Origin: Ignavibacteria bacterium
GTDB taxonomy: Bacteria; Bacteroidota; Ignavibacteria; Tepidaquicellales; OLB5
Direction of reading: 5' to 3'
DNA: 7,855 nt
Assembly: GCA_026417195.1 (NCBI GenBank)
Contig: JAOADS010000103.1
Location: forward strand, 1 to 7,855
Below, in pieces: positions 6,672-7,855 of the stretch (positions are counted from its first letter, which is position 1; each line of letters starts with the position of its first letter). The position numbers and the translations under genes are program-made. Under the pieces are notes generated by a model. That model searched no databases. It saw nothing but the letters and a program-made list of their open reading frames with translations, and was not told the DNA's origin.

Positions 6672-6679
6672 GTGATTTT
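6664..6679. repeat. Short dyad overlapping the promoter -33 box
   Basis: AAAATCA and TGATTTT form a perfect 7-bp inverted repeat with a 2-nt centre. It covers the TTG box of the predicted tRNA-Tyr promoter. It could be an operator, or a weak AT-rich hairpin after birA; it has no GC-rich stem, so it is a poor terminator. Chance is possible in such AT-rich DNA. Confidence 0.35.
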
Positions 6680-6709
6680 CGGGCTTATGCAGAGGTGATG
6701 TTTTATCAG

Positions 6710-7471
6710 TTACATAAATGATATAAATTCTGAACTATAATATTTCTTTGTAAAATTCTTGGAACTGATGATGATTGCACCGTCACTGGTTAGTTTAATT
6801 TTTTCGGGCTTAAGGCTTATATTAAGGTCTTTTAAACATACTTTTTCCCATTTTAGAAAGTTAGCTTTTTCCCATTTTTTGTAAAGGTATAAGCGATTAG
6901 CCCGAATTATATAATGAGAATTTGAATGAATGTTTCTTATAAGTTTTATGATTATCCCATTTCTATCTAAATCCTCTGCAGTGTTAAGAATCTGCTTAAG
7001 TGAAATATAAGATGAACTTTGAGGGAATAACTGATTTATGTTAATTCCAATACCTGCATGTATTATATTACTCGGCATTGACGTCTCAATTAACAAACCG
7101 GATATTTTCTTCTTGTCCCAAATGACATCATTAGGCCATTTAATATAGAGAGATTGCTTTTTGTTTTTAGGAAGATATGACTTGAGAGTTGAATATATCT
7201 GATAAGTAATAAAAAAATTGAGATAGTGTAAAGAATGAATATCTATCCAGTTTTTTTTTCTGATGGTGAGCAATATGTTTTTTGCTTTTTGAGATATCCA
7301 TTTTCTGTTAAAACGTCCTCTACCTTTAGTTTGGTATTCAGCGATGATCAATGAATTATCACTTTTTATTTTCTTTGAGTAATTATTTGTTGAGTCTATA
7401 ACCGGGAGATAATGAATTGTTGATATGAAAGTATCAGATACTTTCATTTTTATCAGGTCGGGATTCAGCAT
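6710..7471 (-). CDS. birA: Biotin-[acetyl-CoA-carboxylase] ligase, monofunctional BirA
   Basis: Cytoplasmic enzyme that makes biotinyl-AMP and transfers biotin to the lysine of biotin carboxyl carrier proteins. The 253 residues carry the catalytic core and small C-terminal domain but no N-terminal helix-turn-helix, so it is a class I ligase and not a repressor. Motifs are VIDSTNNY (about 24-31), GRGRFNRKW (50-58, biotinyl-AMP loop), YIKWPNDV (109-116), KISGLLIE (122-129, with K122 matching E. coli K183) and GIGININ (140-146). The C-terminal domain ends with DGAIII...KKYYSSEF. It is notably rich in Ile, Lys, Asn and Ser compared with the ribosomal genes. Start ATG at 7471 is 3 nt after the protease stop; Met9 (ATG at 7447) is an alternative. 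Neither has a Shine-Dalgarno. Confidence 0.93.
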   Translation of the reverse strand: MLNPDLIKMKVSDTFISTIHYLPVIDSTNNYSKKIKSDNSLIIAEYQTKGRGRFNRKWISQKAKNILLTIRKKNWIDIHSLHYLNFFITYQIYSTLKSYLPKNKKQSLYIKWPNDVIWDKKKISGLLIETSMPSNIIHAGIGININQLFPQSSSYISLKQILNTAEDLDRNGIIIKLIRNIHSNSHYIIRANRLYLYKKWEKANFLKWEKVCLKDLNISLKPEKIKLTSDGAIIISSKNFTKKYYSSEFISFM

Positions 7472-7474
7472 TAT

Positions 7475-7855
7475 TTATCGTTTATCAGGAAGAGGCTTGC
7501 GGGCTCTTTTATCATCAGATTGCTTGTCATCTGAAGGGGCTGATTTGGCTCTTTTACTATCTGTATTTTTACTTTCCTCAGTATTATTATTTTTTTTAAG
7601 CTCTTTATTTCCACTCGTGGTGCCTTCATAAGACAATGCTGCAAATAAATCTACTCTTCCCCAGCCGTGGTATTCATCCCAACCCGGTTTATCTTCTCTT
7701 GGATCACCAACCTGATCCATTGCAGTTGAAATTATGATTTTTTTTAGCTCTTCACTTGTTCTGACGGGTTTTTGTGAAAGCAGAAGACTTGCTATGCCGC
7801 TTACGTATGCAGTGGACTGGGAAGTGCCGCTCCAGTATATATCATAATTGTAATT
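7475..7855 (-). CDS. Subtilisin-like (S8 family) serine peptidase, C-terminal fragment cut by window edge
   Basis: The frame is open from the right edge to TAA at 7475, giving the last 126 residues. GTSQSTAYVSG (10-20 of the fragment) is the S8 nucleophile motif, with the catalytic Ser codon at 7820-7822. It departs from the common GTSxAxPxVxG by having Ala where Pro is usual. The helix IASLLLSQKP and IISTAMDQVGDP then GWGRVDLFAAL complete the S8 catalytic domain. After it comes a disordered, charged 46-residue tail (about 14 Lys/Arg to 9 Asp/Glu) with a repeated DSKRAK/DDKRAR unit and no recognisable sorting domain. The start, any signal peptide, and catalytic Asp and His lie outside the window. 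ATG codons in this part (7718-7720) are internal. It is followed by birA after 3 nt. Confidence 0.85.
   Translation of the reverse strand, partial: NYNYDIYWSGTSQSTAYVSGIASLLLSQKPVRTSEELKKIIISTAMDQVGDPREDKPGWDEYHGWGRVDLFAALSYEGTTSGNKELKKNNNTEESKNTDSKRAKSAPSDDKQSDDKRARKPLPDKR

Noticed and set aside
7425..7631. Plus-strand frame of 68 codons, Leu/Ser-rich
   Set aside because: It is antisense to the end of the protease and the birA start, and has no recognisable features beyond the mirror of the charged tail.
7718..7720. ATG inside the S8 peptidase fragment as a gene start
   Set aside because: The frame stays open upstream to the window edge and includes the catalytic Ser motif, so this Met is internal.

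Overview
This AT-rich window holds one long, tightly packed gene block, all read from the minus strand. It is the classic secE-nusG-rplKAJL-rpoB transcription/translation locus, preceded by a tRNA/rpmG cluster, biotin-protein ligase and the end of a subtilisin-like protease. The RpoB, NusG and L33 sequences resemble the Bacteroidota/Ignavibacteriota/Chlorobiota group (for example RpoB with PNVSEEATKDLDEDGI and a charged lineage insert). One promoter matches the Bacteroidota form (TTG, 20 nt, TAttTTTG), and Shine-Dalgarno sequences precede only some genes. I read the organism as a member of that superphylum, possibly Ignavibacteria-like. This rests on remembered family features, not on a search.

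In order of transcription, right to left: the C-terminal 126 residues of an S8 serine peptidase (cut by the right edge), then birA 3 nt later. Next comes an 84-nt gap with a likely promoter and a small dyad, followed by tRNA-Tyr(GTA), tRNA-Thr(GGT) and tRNA-Gly(TCC). Then come rpmG (ribosomal protein L33, only 53 codons), tRNA-Trp(CCA), secE, nusG, rplK, rplA, rplJ and rplL. A 150-nt spacer with a strong hairpin follows, then the first 998 codons of rpoB, cut by the left edge before the active-site lysine region. No gene-free stretch exceeds 150 nt.

The genes work together in gene expression. The tRNAs decode Tyr, Thr, Gly and Trp codons. L33, L11, L1, L10 and L7/L12 are large-subunit proteins, the last four forming the L1 arm and the factor-binding stalk. 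NusG links RNA polymerase to the ribosome or Rho, RpoB is the polymerase beta subunit, and SecE is part of the translocon. The tuf gene usually found between the upstream tRNAs and tRNA-Trp/secE is missing here, with rpmG in its place.

I see no mobile element, CRISPR array, phage gene or defence system. The region is mostly core housekeeping. The points worth a second look are mainly RNA-level: an rpmG message wedged between two tRNAs with only 2 nt after its stop, short upstream segments complementary to each tRNA, the rplL-rpoB hairpin, and the absence of room for a normal L10 leader.
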